NCBI GenBank assembly: GCA_937988745.1
Contig: CALKAR010000208.1
Coordinates: 29,397 to 93,396, forward strand
Source: an uncultured Peptococcaceae bacterium
GTDB taxonomy: Bacteria; Bacillota; Limnochordia; Darwinibacteriales; Darwinibacteriaceae
Reading direction: 5' to 3'
DNA: 64,000 nt
The first letter of the stretch is position 1. Each line of letters starts with the position of its first letter. A program made the translations under genes and the position numbers. The notes under the pieces are model-generated. The model worked only from the letters and a program-made list of their open reading frames with translations, searched no databases and was not told the origin of the DNA. Shown here one piece after another: positions 1 to 7,964 of the stretch.

Positions 1-188
1 TTCTCTTGAATCCACATCAGCTGGTCTGCTAGCTTAGGCGGGGACATAGTGGCGGCCAAGCCTAAGTTAGCCGTCAATTCATCAACTGTCCCGTAGGCTT
101 CTACTTGAGGATGTGTCTTCGACACGGCCGTACCGCCCAAGAGCTCGGTCCGTCCTTCATCGCCGCGACGAGTATAGATCTTGTCCAC
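1..188 (-). CDS. Cob(I)yrinic acid a,c-diamide adenosyltransferase, PduO type (3' end outside window)
   Basis: Only the first 62 codons lie in the window. Reading from a GTG at 188 gives an N-terminus with KIYTRRGDEGRTELLGG followed by VEAYGTVDEL, which is the ATP- and subunit-contact region of PduO-type ATP:cob(I)alamin adenosyltransferases (usual form TRTGDxGxTxLxGG). The family transfers adenosyl from ATP to cob(I)alamin to make coenzyme B12 in the cytoplasm. A GAGGTG Shine-Dalgarno lies 5-6 nt before the GTG. The gene follows the tRNA terminator at 213-240, so it probably has its own promoter in the short gap. The C-terminal half cannot be checked. Confidence 0.85.
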   Translation of the reverse strand, partial: MDKIYTRRGDEGRTELLGGTAVSKTHPQVEAYGTVDELTANLGLAATMSPPKLADQLMWIQE

Positions 189-212
189 TTTTTCACCTCA
201 TTTCAGGCAAAA

Positions 213-240
213 TAAAAAAACCTCATCCGAGGATGAGGTT
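213..240 (-). terminator. Intrinsic terminator of the tRNA-Gln/tRNA-Glu transcript
   Basis: On the minus strand an AACCTCATC/GATGAGGTT stem with a 4-nt loop is followed directly by seven T residues. It sits just downstream of the two tRNA genes and before the adenosyltransferase gene. Confidence 0.85.
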
Positions 241-249
241 TATCTCGTA

Positions 250-325
250 TGGCACTCCCAAGGGGATTTGAACCCCTGCCTTCGCCGTGAGAGGGCGATG
301 TCCTAGGCCCCTAGACGATGGGAGC
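250..325 (-). tRNA. tRNA-Glu (anticodon CUC)
   Basis: The minus strand folds into a 76-nt cloverleaf. The acceptor GCTCCCA pairs with TGGGAGT including a G-U end pair. The anticodon stem CGCC/GGCG encloses CTCTCAC, giving anticodon CTC, and the T-arm has GGTTCAAATCC. The 3' CCA is encoded. It is followed by a terminator and preceded, 11 nt upstream, by tRNA-Gln. Confidence 0.95.
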
Positions 326-336
326 ACATATATTCA

Positions 337-410
337 TGGCTGGGGGACTAGGATTCGAACCTAGACTAGATGAGTCAGAGTCATCCGTCCTGCCATTAGA
401 CGATCCCCCA
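337..410 (-). tRNA. tRNA-Gln (anticodon CUG)
   Basis: A 74-nt cloverleaf on the minus strand. The acceptor TGGGGGA pairs with TCCCCCA, the discriminator is G and the CCA is encoded. The anticodon stem GATGA/TCATC encloses CTCTGAC, so the anticodon is CTG. It lies with tRNA-Glu(CUC) downstream of gltX, whose enzyme in many Bacillota charges both tRNAs. Confidence 0.95.
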
Positions 411-470
411 GCGACATGAATAACTATACCACATCCTCTTGAAAAAAACAAGAGGTAAATTGGTTTTTTC

Positions 471-884
471 TCAAAGAATCTCTATGGACCAGTCTATGGA
501 CGCAGTTTTCGACAGCATACCCGCTACAGAACAGTACTTTTCCATGCTCAGACGCACGGCATCCTGAAGCGGTTTTTCGGTAAGTCCTTCGCCCTCAAAT
601 ACAAATTTCACATTTATCTTCGTGAACACCCTTGGATGTTCCTCTGCCCTTTCCGCATCTAAGAAAATTTCCATGCGGCGCAAATTGAGGCGCTTCTTCT
701 GCACGATGGAAACCACATCAATCCCTGAACATCCAGCTAAACCCATAAGAACCATTTCCATAGGGCTAGCCGCAGCACCATCGCCACCGTGGTCAGGGCT
801 GACATCCATTACCACTGCATGGTTGGAACCGGAGATTCCCACGAACCCCATCTTTCCATTCCACTGCACACGTGCCTGCATCAT
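471..884 (-). CDS. OsmC/Ohr-family peroxiredoxin-like protein
   Basis: A 137-residue cytoplasmic protein of OsmC-family length. The two reactive cysteines of the family are present: C52 in GLAGCSGID and C118 in KYCSVAGM. The region PxEMVLMGLAGC is the typical helix before the first cysteine. OsmC/YhfA proteins reduce organic hydroperoxides, but the YhfA-like subgroup is poorly characterised, so the substrate is open. Two adjacent ATG codons begin the frame after AAGGGAG, and either could be used. It lies 16 nt downstream of gltX on the same strand and is probably co-transcribed with it. Confidence 0.85.
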   Translation of the reverse strand: MMQARVQWNGKMGFVGISGSNHAVVMDVSPDHGGDGAAASPMEMVLMGLAGCSGIDVVSIVQKKRLNLRRMEIFLDAERAEEHPRVFTKINVKFVFEGEGLTEKPLQDAVRLSMEKYCSVAGMLSKTASIDWSIEIL

Positions 885-900
885 GAACGCTCCCTTCTAA

Positions 901-2376
901 TTATTCCTCACTTTTTTCCGCAATTAGAGCCAAGGCGCGATCAATCCGGGTCAATACTGTATCTTTGCCTAGTATTTCTAGTACCTCATAAATGCCTGGG
1001 CTTACATTGGTACCTGTAAGGGCCACCCGCAGGGGTGGAATAATCTTCCCTAACTTGAGATCAAACTTCGCCATAGCCTCCTTAAACACAGGAGCCAAAA
1101 ATTCCTCACTGAAATTCTCCACATCGGCAAACTGATTACGCAGGAACTGGAGAATATCAGCGGCCTGGCCTTTAAGGAGGAACTTCGTCACCGCTTTCTC
1201 ATCATATGTGAATTCATCAGAGAAGAAATAGCGGGACATTTCTACGACTTCGCTTACCAGTTTCACCCGGCTCTGTAGTTCTTTCAGTACCTTCCTTACC
1301 TTTTCCTCCACATCGGAGTTCAGTTCCTCTGGCACCAATCCCGCCTTCTGCAGATAAGCTACTGCACGCTGATAGAACTCATCTAGGTCTAGTTCCCGAA
1401 TGTAAACGCCGTTCATCCACTGAAGCTTTTGGAAGTCAAATACCGCAGCGTTCTTCGAGACGCGCTCTAACGAAAACTTCTCGATCAGTTCTTCCCTAGT
1501 AAAGAGGGTCGAACTGTCGTCATAGCCCCATCCTAAGAGCGCGAGATAATTCACCATTGCATCTGGGAGATAACCTTCTTCCTCAAACTGTGTGACAGAA
1601 GTGGCACCATGGCGTTTGCTGAGACGCGTTTTGTCTGAACCGAGGATCATAGGAATATGTGCGAACTCGGGTACCGCAAATCCCAAAGCCTCATACAGCT
1701 GAATCTGTTTAGGTGTGTTGGGGATGTGGTCCTCACCCCGGATAACATGGGTGATCTCCATCAGCGCATCGTCAATTACCACTGCGAAGTTGTATGTCGG
1801 GACCCCATCAGACTTAATAATGACGAAATCATCGACTTGACTGTTGGGGAACTTGACACTGCCGCGGACTATGTCAGGGAACTCCAGTTCCCCTTCCTTA
1901 ATAGATAAGAAACGAAGAACTGGCTTGCGCCCCTCTGCGCGAAAGGCTTCTTTCTCTGCTTCAGTCAACTTCAAGCAGCGGCCATCATAGTGCATGTCTA
2001 GTTTCTGCTCTCTCTGAATGCGGCGCTGTTCTTCGAGCTCTTCAGGTGTGCAGAAACATTCATATGCCCGGCCCTTATCTACGAGCTTCTGCGCATATTC
2101 ACGGTATAATTCGAGGCGTTCGGTCTGAAAATACGGGCCGTAGTCGCCGCCCACTCCAGGGCCTTCGTCCCAATCAAGACCGAGGAAGCGCATTCCTTCT
2201 AATATTCCTTGGACAGATTCTTCTGTTGAACGGGCTAAGTCCGTGTCTTCAATGCGCAGAACAAAACTACCACCATGCTTCCTGGCAAACAGCCAGTTAT
2301 AAAGCGCGGTCCGTGCTCCACCCACATGCAGAAAACCAGTTGGGCTGGGAGCAAACCGCACCCTAACCTTGCTCAT
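901..2376 (-). CDS. gltX: Glutamate--tRNA ligase
   Basis: A 491-residue class I aminoacyl-tRNA synthetase of normal GluRS length. The HIGH-type signature is FAPSPTGFLHVGG (8-20) and the KMSKS-type loop is KTRLSKR (249-255). A CFC (107-109) followed by HYDGRC (129-134) resembles the zinc-binding insertion of some GluRS. The ATG follows GAGGAGG. The ribosome site overlaps the stop of parA upstream, so the two are translationally close. Downstream on the same strand lie tRNA-Gln and tRNA-Glu. That arrangement fits a non-discriminating GluRS that also makes Glu-tRNA-Gln for GatCAB, but discrimination cannot be read from motifs alone. Confidence 0.97.
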   Translation of the reverse strand: MSKVRVRFAPSPTGFLHVGGARTALYNWLFARKHGGSFVLRIEDTDLARSTEESVQGILEGMRFLGLDWDEGPGVGGDYGPYFQTERLELYREYAQKLVDKGRAYECFCTPEELEEQRRIQREQKLDMHYDGRCLKLTEAEKEAFRAEGRKPVLRFLSIKEGELEFPDIVRGSVKFPNSQVDDFVIIKSDGVPTYNFAVVIDDALMEITHVIRGEDHIPNTPKQIQLYEALGFAVPEFAHIPMILGSDKTRLSKRHGATSVTQFEEEGYLPDAMVNYLALLGWGYDDSSTLFTREELIEKFSLERVSKNAAVFDFQKLQWMNGVYIRELDLDEFYQRAVAYLQKAGLVPEELNSDVEEKVRKVLKELQSRVKLVSEVVEMSRYFFSDEFTYDEKAVTKFLLKGQAADILQFLRNQFADVENFSEEFLAPVFKEAMAKFDLKLGKIIPPLRVALTGTNVSPGIYEVLEILGKDTVLTRIDRALALIAEKSEE

Positions 2377-2388
2377 TCTTCTTCCTCC

Positions 2389-3159
2389 TCAATGTTTCGC
2401 ATGAAATTTCACTAAGTCCCGAGCCAATTCACGGTAGGCAAGCGCCCCCGGGACCTGGATCTTAGTTTCAAAAATAGGAATCCGCTGAGCAGCCGCTTCC
2501 GCAAAACGAATACTGCGGTTCACTACATACGGATATAGGTGCAGCTTGGGAAACTCCTGCTTAAGCGTTTTGAGGATCCTTCGAGCGTGCACCGTCCGGC
2601 TGTCGAACATAGTCGGCAGAAGGCCTGCCACTTCCAGATCGCTGTTCAGCTGGCCCCTAACCTTGTTGATCAGTTTCAGGAGAGCGGTTGTTCCCCGCAC
2701 ACTGAGATACTCACAGGATACGGGAATAATTACTCGATCGGCAGCAGCTAAGGCGTTCAGAGTCAAAAGGCCTAGTGACGGTTGACAATCAATGAGAACA
2801 AAGTCGTATTCGTCACGCACCTCATTGATAATCTTGGTAATACGCCTTTCCCGCGCCGGAGCATTGATCAGCTGGAATTCAGCAATGGACAAGTCAATGT
2901 TTGCCGGCAGCAGATCAACACCGTACTCATTACGGAGAACAACGTCCGTGACCCGAGTACTGCGCAACAGACAGTGATAAATCGTGCGCTCTAGATCTTC
3001 CGGTTCGTAGCCGGCACAGAAGGTTAACCCTCCCTGCGGATCCAAATCCACAAGGAGGACTTGCTGTCCTAGGTCGGCTAAAGCCACGCCAAGATTATAT
3101 GTAGATGTAGTTTTCCCTACTCCACCTTTTTGATTGGCGAGGACATAGACAGTTGCCAC
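2389..3159 (-). CDS. ParA/Soj-family ATPase
   Basis: A 256-residue ParA-type P-loop ATPase. The deviant Walker A KGGVGKTT is at 11-18, with a DLDPQGG A' motif near 38 and VLIDCQPSLG as Walker B. Such proteins position chromosomes, plasmids or protein complexes by ATP-dependent binding to DNA. No ParB partner gene adjoins it and I see no parS-like site nearby, so it is an orphan ParA here. The start is GTG after AGGAGGG. Its stop codon overlaps the ribosome site of gltX downstream, suggesting one transcript parA-gltX-osmC and perhaps the tRNAs. Confidence 0.92.
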   Translation of the reverse strand: MATVYVLANQKGGVGKTTSTYNLGVALADLGQQVLLVDLDPQGGLTFCAGYEPEDLERTIYHCLLRSTRVTDVVLRNEYGVDLLPANIDLSIAEFQLINAPARERRITKIINEVRDEYDFVLIDCQPSLGLLTLNALAAADRVIIPVSCEYLSVRGTTALLKLINKVRGQLNSDLEVAGLLPTMFDSRTVHARRILKTLKQEFPKLHLYPYVVNRSIRFAEAAAQRIPIFETKIQVPGALAYRELARDLVKFHAKH

Positions 3160-3231
3160 CGCTTATCCCTCCTGAACACCCCCTAAGTAGTTCAACAATG
3201 AACCACGAAACCCTGCCGTCCACGGTTTGGA

Positions 3232-3260
3232 TTGACAAAACACTAGAACTTCCATAAGCT
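3232..3260 (+). promoter_or_regulatory. Candidate sigma-A-type promoter for the 2-hydroxyacid dehydrogenase gene
   Basis: A perfect TTGACA at 3232-3237 is followed after 17 nt by TAAGCT, a poor -10. It lies 50 nt upstream of the start at 3310, in the divergent gap with parA. The same gap contains GTTCA-acaa-TGAAC (3190-3203), a possible operator. Confidence 0.45.
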
Positions 3261-3309
3261 AAAAATGACAAGTCACAATCTACAATTTTTTAGGAGGTTC
3301 TCACAACCA

Positions 3310-4287
3310 ATGTACCGCATTTTCGTAACACGATCCCTCCCAGGCGACGCACTCGAAAATATAAAAGACCGCTTTGATGTAACCGTTTATCCTCTAGATC
3401 GGACCATAACAAAGGATGAACTCATTACATATCTAAAAGATGCCGATGCACTCATTTCCATGCTTTCTGACCCAATCGACAAAGAAGTAATCGACGCTGG
3501 AGAGAAACTGAAAGTCATTGCGAACTACGCGGTCGGCTACAATAACATTGATGTAGAAGCAGCCACAAACCGCGGCATTGCTGTAGTTAATACACCAGAT
3601 GTACTCACAGAAGCAAGTGCAGACCTGGCTTGGGCTTTGCTCTTGGCAGTCAGCCGCCGGTTGATTGAAGGAGACACTATGACCCGTGCTGGGAGATTCC
3701 GCGGCTGGGCTCCTGAGCTGCTCCTCGGCGTACCAGTTTACGGTCAAACGCTGGGCATCATCGGCGCCGGACGCATAGGTCAGGCCGTTGCCCGTCGGGC
3801 AAAGGGATTCGGCATGCGCATTCTATACCACAACCGCAACCGGCTTCCAGAACAAGTCGAACGGGACCTCGGCATGAACTATGCATCTCTAGATGAACTG
3901 CTGAAAGAATCAGATTTCGTGTCGCTGCACTGCCCGCTCACTGCTGAGACACGGCACCTTATTGGCCCCCGGGAGCTGAAAATGATGAAATCAACTGCCG
4001 TTTTAATTAACACTGCTCGGGGACCAGTTGTGGATGAGCATGCCCTCTTAGACGCACTCCGTAAGAAACAGATCTTTGGTGCCGGCCTCGACGTGTTTGA
4101 AAGGGAACCATTATTGACACCAGGTCTTGCCGATCTGCCGAATGTTGTGCTTACACCGCATATCGGAAGCGCGGACACTCGCACTCGCTTGGCCATGGTT
4201 GACATGATCCTGAACGATATTACAGCAGTGCTGGAGAATAAGCGTCCAAAGAATCTAGTGAATCCTGAAGTCTGGGAAAGGAGATAA
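3310..4287 (+). CDS. D-isomer-specific 2-hydroxyacid dehydrogenase (glyoxylate/hydroxypyruvate reductase-like)
   Basis: A 325-residue cytoplasmic NAD(P)-dependent dehydrogenase. The Rossmann motif GAGRIG is at 152-157, and the catalytic Arg/Glu/His are R237 (NTARG), E266 (DVFEREP) and H284 (LTPHIGS). The family reduces 2-oxoacids such as glyoxylate, hydroxypyruvate or phenylpyruvate; this one resembles GyaR-type reductases, but the substrate is not certain. AGGAGG at 3292-3297 supports ATG 3310; an in-frame ATG 45 nt upstream lacks such a site. The PspC peptide gene follows 4 nt after the stop. A paralogue lies at 35564-36514. Confidence 0.9.
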   Translation: MYRIFVTRSLPGDALENIKDRFDVTVYPLDRTITKDELITYLKDADALISMLSDPIDKEVIDAGEKLKVIANYAVGYNNIDVEAATNRGIAVVNTPDVLTEASADLAWALLLAVSRRLIEGDTMTRAGRFRGWAPELLLGVPVYGQTLGIIGAGRIGQAVARRAKGFGMRILYHNRNRLPEQVERDLGMNYASLDELLKESDFVSLHCPLTAETRHLIGPRELKMMKSTAVLINTARGPVVDEHALLDALRKKQIFGAGLDVFEREPLLTPGLADLPNVVLTPHIGSADTRTRLAMVDMILNDITAVLENKRPKNLVNPEVWERR

Positions 4288-4291
4288 AATT

Positions 4292-4471
4292 ATGCGCAAG
4301 AGGCTGGTGCGTTCCCGTGATCGGAAAATAGCGGGAGTATGCGGCGGAATTGCTGACTACCTCGGGATCGATCCAACTGTGATCCGGCTCATCTGGCTGA
4401 TTGCACTTTTAGTCTACGGCACAGGCGGTTTCCTCTATCTAATCTGCTGGATTGTCATACCAGAGTACTAA
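4292..4471 (+). CDS. PspC-domain small membrane protein
   Basis: A 59-residue protein that is almost entirely a PspC domain. A basic N-terminus is followed by the family signature of an IAGVCGGIADYLG segment and then IDPTVIRLIW, with one or two hydrophobic segments up to the end at VIPEY. PspC domains occur in phage-shock/envelope-stress regulators and as short stand-alone proteins in Gram-positive bacteria. GGAG at 4280-4283, inside the end of the preceding gene, sets the ATG 8 nt downstream, so the two genes are coupled. The small size makes the exact role unknown. Confidence 0.85.
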   Translation: MRKRLVRSRDRKIAGVCGGIADYLGIDPTVIRLIWLIALLVYGTGGFLYLICWIVIPEY

Positions 4472-4484
4472 GCGAATCATGAAC

Positions 4485-4522
4485 AAAGGCTCCGGACATC
4501 TTATCAGATGAAAGGAGCCTTT
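4485..4522 (+). promoter_or_regulatory. Hairpin covering the ribosome-binding site of the DUF255 gene
   Basis: AAAGGCTCC (4485-4493) pairs with GGAGCCTTT (4514-4522). A nested CATCT/AGATG stem lies in between. The 3' arm includes the GGAG of the Shine-Dalgarno AAAGGAG (4511-4517) for the ATG at 4527. No long T-run follows, so it may be a weak terminator after the PspC gene, a translational switch, or both. Confidence 0.6.
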
Positions 4523-4526
4523 GCTT

Positions 4527-6533
4527 ATGAGTACGCTGACAATTCAAACTAACCGGCTGCGCAAAGCTGATTCTCCTTATCTTCTTCAACATGCTGAAAA
4601 CCCAGTCCAGTGGTTCATGTGGGGTCAAGAGGCCCTCGATAAAGCGCGTGAGCTTGATCGGCCTATCTTCCTCAGCATTGGCTACAGTACCTGTCACTGG
4701 TGCCACGTAATGGCCCGCGAATCCTTTGAAGATGAAGAGATCGCCAATATGCTCAACAAACGCTTTGTCCCCATCAAGGTTGATCGGGAGGAACGGCCTG
4801 ATATCGACATGATTTATATCAATGCGTGCCTAGCTGCGACGGGTAGTGCAGGCTGGCCTTTGACTGCAATCTGCACCCCTGAAGGCCGGCCATTTTTTCT
4901 GGGAACCTACTTCCCTCCGCGGACCAAGCGCGGTATGCCAGGTCTTTTGGAAATCCTGACCACCATTTCTGAACATTGGAAGAAAAGCCGCTCGCAAGCA
5001 GAAACGGCAGCACTGGAAATCATGGCAGCCGCTCAGCCATCCCTTCCAAAAGGTGATGAAATCCAGCCACTACCCCAGCTAGTGCAGAGAGCGGTAGACG
5101 GCTTTAAGGCAGCCTTCGATCCAGAGTACGGTGGCTTTGGACACGCTCCTAAGTTCCCCACACCGACCAACCTGCTCTTTCTTCTCCGGCAGTGGGATAA
5201 AACACGCGATCAACATCTACGGGATATAATCGAGATCAGCCTCATCGGTATGTATAGAGGCGGTGTATTCGATCACATCGGATATGGCTTCCATCGATAT
5301 GCCACCGACCGACAGTGGCTAGTACCCCACTTTGAGAAGATGCTCTACGATAACGCCCTCCTAGCCCTAACATACATCGAGGCTTTCCAAGCTTTCGGCG
5401 AGCCTCTCTACCGCAGTGTTGCCCAGAAAATATTCCGATACGTCCTGCGTGACATGCAGCATCCAGATGGCGGTTTCTATGCTGCGGAAGACGCAGACTC
5501 TGAAGGCGAAGAAGGTACCTTCTATCTCTGGACCAAAGGAGAGATTCTTCACGCCCTTCCTAGCCCCATTGGGGAGCAGTTTTGTCAGCTTTATGACATC
5601 ACGGAAGAGGGCAACTTCGAAGGAGGGAGTATCCCAAATCTGATTAATGCCCCTGAGGAGCAGGTGCGCAACTTCGCCGAAATGCAGAACTGGCTTGAAG
5701 AACTTCAGCGTCGGCGCACATACCGTGAGCGCCCAGGTCTGGACAATAAGATCATTACCGCTTGGAATGGACTAATGATCGGTGCACTGGCTCGCGGGTA
5801 CCGTGTTCTTGGCGATGAGAATCTTCTGCAGGCAGCCCGTGCCGCTGTTCAGTTCATCCTCGACAATCTAGTCGATGGAGAAGGGCAGCTGTATTCAACG
5901 TTCCGGAAGCGCCGAGGAACCCTTGGCTTTCTTGACGACTATGCGTTTCTTTCTTTCGGTCTATTAGAGCTTTACGAAGCCTGTCAAGACGACTACTACC
6001 TAGAGCTAGCAGAACATTTCATGAGCGATCTCCTCACACTGTTCGAGGACAAACACGGACCTGGTTTGTTCTTCACGAGTCCGAATGTGACAGATCTGCC
6101 TATTCGTCCCAAGAGCCTGGAGGATGGTGCCATGCCTTCGGGAACTGCAGTAACCTTGTGGAATCTGGTCAAACTGGCGGCTATCAAGCCAGATGTTCGC
6201 TGGGAAAAAACTCTCAATAGATTAGCCCGAGGTGCTGCTCCGGCAGCCGAGAAACAGCCCTGGCACTTCCCAGCCTTATTGATAGCCCTGGGCACGGCAC
6301 AGGAACCTCCGCTGGAAATCACATTTATCGGCGATTTATCAAGCAGCGCCTTCCAAGACCTGTGGGCAGCCGTCAACAGCCACTATCTGCCCGATGCAGC
6401 TCTGAAATTCGATCCAGGGCCTGAAAACGGACGCTGTACTGCACAAGTATGTCTGCACCAGCGTTGTCTGCCGCCCACTTCAGATCCTGACAAACTGCTC
6501 GAAATTTTGGATACAAAAAAAGCCAGCATTTAG
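4527..6533 (+). CDS. DUF255 / YyaL-like thioredoxin-domain protein
   Basis: A 668-residue cytoplasmic protein of the YyaL/spermatogenesis-associated protein 20 family. It has an N-terminal thioredoxin-like domain with the CHWC motif (C56, C59) inside a STCHWCHVMARESFED stretch. A long alpha/alpha-toroid similar to N-acylglucosamine 2-epimerases follows. The family is widespread, and a redox role is assumed from the CxxC, but its substrate is not established. ATG 4527 is preceded by AAAGGAG at 9 nt; a TTG two codons earlier is possible. The stop codon lies inside a terminator hairpin. Length and domain order look complete. Confidence 0.9.
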   Translation: MSTLTIQTNRLRKADSPYLLQHAENPVQWFMWGQEALDKARELDRPIFLSIGYSTCHWCHVMARESFEDEEIANMLNKRFVPIKVDREERPDIDMIYINACLAATGSAGWPLTAICTPEGRPFFLGTYFPPRTKRGMPGLLEILTTISEHWKKSRSQAETAALEIMAAAQPSLPKGDEIQPLPQLVQRAVDGFKAAFDPEYGGFGHAPKFPTPTNLLFLLRQWDKTRDQHLRDIIEISLIGMYRGGVFDHIGYGFHRYATDRQWLVPHFEKMLYDNALLALTYIEAFQAFGEPLYRSVAQKIFRYVLRDMQHPDGGFYAAEDADSEGEEGTFYLWTKGEILHALPSPIGEQFCQLYDITEEGNFEGGSIPNLINAPEEQVRNFAEMQNWLEELQRRRTYRERPGLDNKIITAWNGLMIGALARGYRVLGDENLLQAARAAVQFILDNLVDGEGQLYSTFRKRRGTLGFLDDYAFLSFGLLELYEACQDDYYLELAEHFMSDLLTLFEDKHGPGLFFTSPNVTDLPIRPKSLEDGAMPSGTAVTLWNLVKLAAIKPDVRWEKTLNRLARGAAPAAEKQPWHFPALLIALGTAQEPPLEITFIGDLSSSAFQDLWAAVNSHYLPDAALKFDPGPENGRCTAQVCLHQRCLPPTSDPDKLLEILDTKKASI

Positions 6534-6541
6534 CTGGCTTT
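6519..6541 (+). terminator. Intrinsic terminator overlapping the stop of the DUF255 gene
   Basis: AAAGCCAGC-attta-GCTGGCTTT, preceded by a run of A and followed by a weak T tract. The TAG stop lies at the loop. It could act on both strands, serving the tRNA-Asn gene only poorly because that gene reads toward it. Confidence 0.7.
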
Positions 6542-6555
6542 CACTGTTCTTAATA

Positions 6556-6630
<75 letters not shown>

Positions 6631-6771
6631 ACAAGCACTATCCATACTTTAGCACAGGGTTTATTTCAAGTCAAGCCCCTTTTTTCTATTTGTCACCAAT
6701 ACAATTCTCCTCTCATATCCTGTTATGAGCCGCAGGACTGCGGTATTTGCAAGGAAAAGGAGGATTGTACC

Positions 6772-7542
6772 TTGGAGAAGCCTGATAAAAAAGTCGAACA
6801 ACAGCAGCCCTGTGGGAACTGCGAACCTTATACTCTTCAAGAAGGTGAAACATTCTACTCAGTAGCCGAGAAACACTCACTAACCTACGACCAGCTCGCC
6901 GAACTGAACGCTCACCTAAGCGACCCCACAGCGGTAGGTCCTGGGGATGTACTGAAAATTCCCACAGCAGAAACGCAAGATGTGGGTGAAGTGCAAGCTG
7001 AGACACAGCAGACTGTTGTCTGCCCACCGGGCACCTTTAGGTATACGGTACAGCCTGGCGATTCAATGTTCCTCATTGCCCAACGATTTGGTGTATCCCT
7101 AGATGCCCTCATAGCAGCTAATCCACAAATTCCTAATCCAGCCCTAATCTTCCCAGGTCAGATTGTCTGCGTTCCGACCAGTCCAGCTCCACCACCACCA
7201 GTCTGTCCACCCGGTACCTTTAGGTACACTGTCCGGCCCGGTGACTCGATGTGGCTGATCGCACAGAGATTTGGGGTCTCACTGAATGCCCTGATCGCTG
7301 CAAACCCACAGATCACAAATCCCAGTCTGATCTTCCCAGGACAGGTCATCTGTGTTCCAAGTTCACCCCCAACAGTGTGCCCACCGGGGACTTTCCGCTA
7401 CACGGTTCAGCCCGGTGACACCATGTTCAACATTGCACAAAGATTTGGCGTATCCCTCAATGCTCTAATTGCCGCTAACCCACAGATTCCTAATCCAAAT
7501 AGAATTACACCTGGGCAAATAGTCTGCGTTCCAACCCGGTAA
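6772..7542 (+). CDS. LysM-repeat protein, four LysM domains, no signal peptide
   Basis: A 256-residue protein made of four LysM domains. One diverged copy starts near residue 20 (YTLQEGETFYSVAE). Three near-identical copies each begin with a CPPGTFRYTV segment and contain a PGDSM or PGDTM core. LysM binds N-acetylglucosamine polymers such as peptidoglycan. The TTG at 6772 is chosen because AGGAAAAGGAGG ends 8 nt upstream; the frame is open further upstream but overlaps tRNA-Asn. No signal peptide or TM segment is visible. Secretion is therefore not supported, and a mother-cell or spore-coat role like SafA is a reasonable guess. Cysteines before each repeat are conserved. Confidence 0.85.
   Translation: MEKPDKKVEQQQPCGNCEPYTLQEGETFYSVAEKHSLTYDQLAELNAHLSDPTAVGPGDVLKIPTAETQDVGEVQAETQQTVVCPPGTFRYTVQPGDSMFLIAQRFGVSLDALIAANPQIPNPALIFPGQIVCVPTSPAPPPPVCPPGTFRYTVRPGDSMWLIAQRFGVSLNALIAANPQITNPSLIFPGQVICVPSSPPTVCPPGTFRYTVQPGDTMFNIAQRFGVSLNALIAANPQIPNPNRITPGQIVCVPTR
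7018..7539 (+). repeat. Three tandem LysM-coding repeats
   Basis: Units begin at 7018, 7201 and 7376, each opening with a GT-TG-CCACC-GG pattern. They stay alike for about 150 nt, with Pro-rich linkers of different length between them. Similarity at the nucleotide level suggests recent duplication inside the gene. Confidence 0.85.
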
Positions 7543-7599
7543 ATCTGAGTGTGAAACCTGTACTTTCTGGCAATACTAAGCCAAGGAGGTGCAGGTTTC

Positions 7600-7854
7600 A
7601 TGCTTAAAGCTGAAGTTTCCGTCTACCCATCAGATGAATCAGGGCAAACTGCTCACCCAGTGCAGCGGTTCATGCATGAAATGGGCCTTGATTACGATTT
7701 TCGACAGGAACCACCATCTGTCAACACAAGTCTTTCCGGCAGTGCCCGCCAAGTATTCAGTACTGTCCAAGAAATTTTCGAGACAACCGCACAGCAGGAT
7801 GAAGACGTGGTAATGGTTGTTACGTTCTATCAAATAGGTACGCAAAAAAATTGA
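7600..7854 (+). CDS. YkoF-like / DUF77-type small protein
   Basis: An 84-residue protein with the short alternating beta-alpha pattern of the thiamine-binding YkoF/MTH1187 (DUF77) fold: KAEVSVYPSD at the start, a central helix, and VVMVVTFYQIG at the end. YkoF proteins bind thiamine or related pyrimidines, and stand-alone short forms are of unknown function. AAGGAGGT ends 9 nt before ATG 7600. GAAACCTG (about 7553) and CAGGTTTC (just before the ATG) could pair and enclose the ribosome site. No thiamine transporter or TPP riboswitch lies nearby, so function rests on weak family resemblance. Confidence 0.6.
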   Translation: MLKAEVSVYPSDESGQTAHPVQRFMHEMGLDYDFRQEPPSVNTSLSGSARQVFSTVQEIFETTAQQDEDVVMVVTFYQIGTQKN

Positions 7855-7874
7855 TGAAATACATTGTTAAAGTC

Positions 7875-7901
7875 TTGACGAATTCTCCCCTCCGTGATAA
7901 T
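7875..7901 (+). promoter_or_regulatory. Candidate promoter for the FMN-binding protein gene
   Basis: TTGACG (7875-7880) and GATAAT (7896-7901) are separated by 15 nt, slightly short of the ideal spacing. They lie about 65 nt upstream of ATG 7965. Confidence 0.45.
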
Positions 7902-7964
7902 CTGAAGGTGGGCCGGTAAGTGAAAGACCCCACTATTGCAAATGTCACGAACGGAGGTAGAGAA

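Noticed and set aside
114..129. A 16-bp exact repeat (TGTCTTCGACACGGCC) also at 11458-11473
   Set aside because: One copy is inside the adenosyltransferase gene and the other in the rex leader. A 16-mer match is expected about once by chance in 64 kb, and the flanks do not match.
7543..7599. Possible TPP riboswitch ahead of the YkoF-like gene
   Set aside because: No CTGAGA or ACCTGA-type conserved core is present; only a simple stem around the ribosome site.
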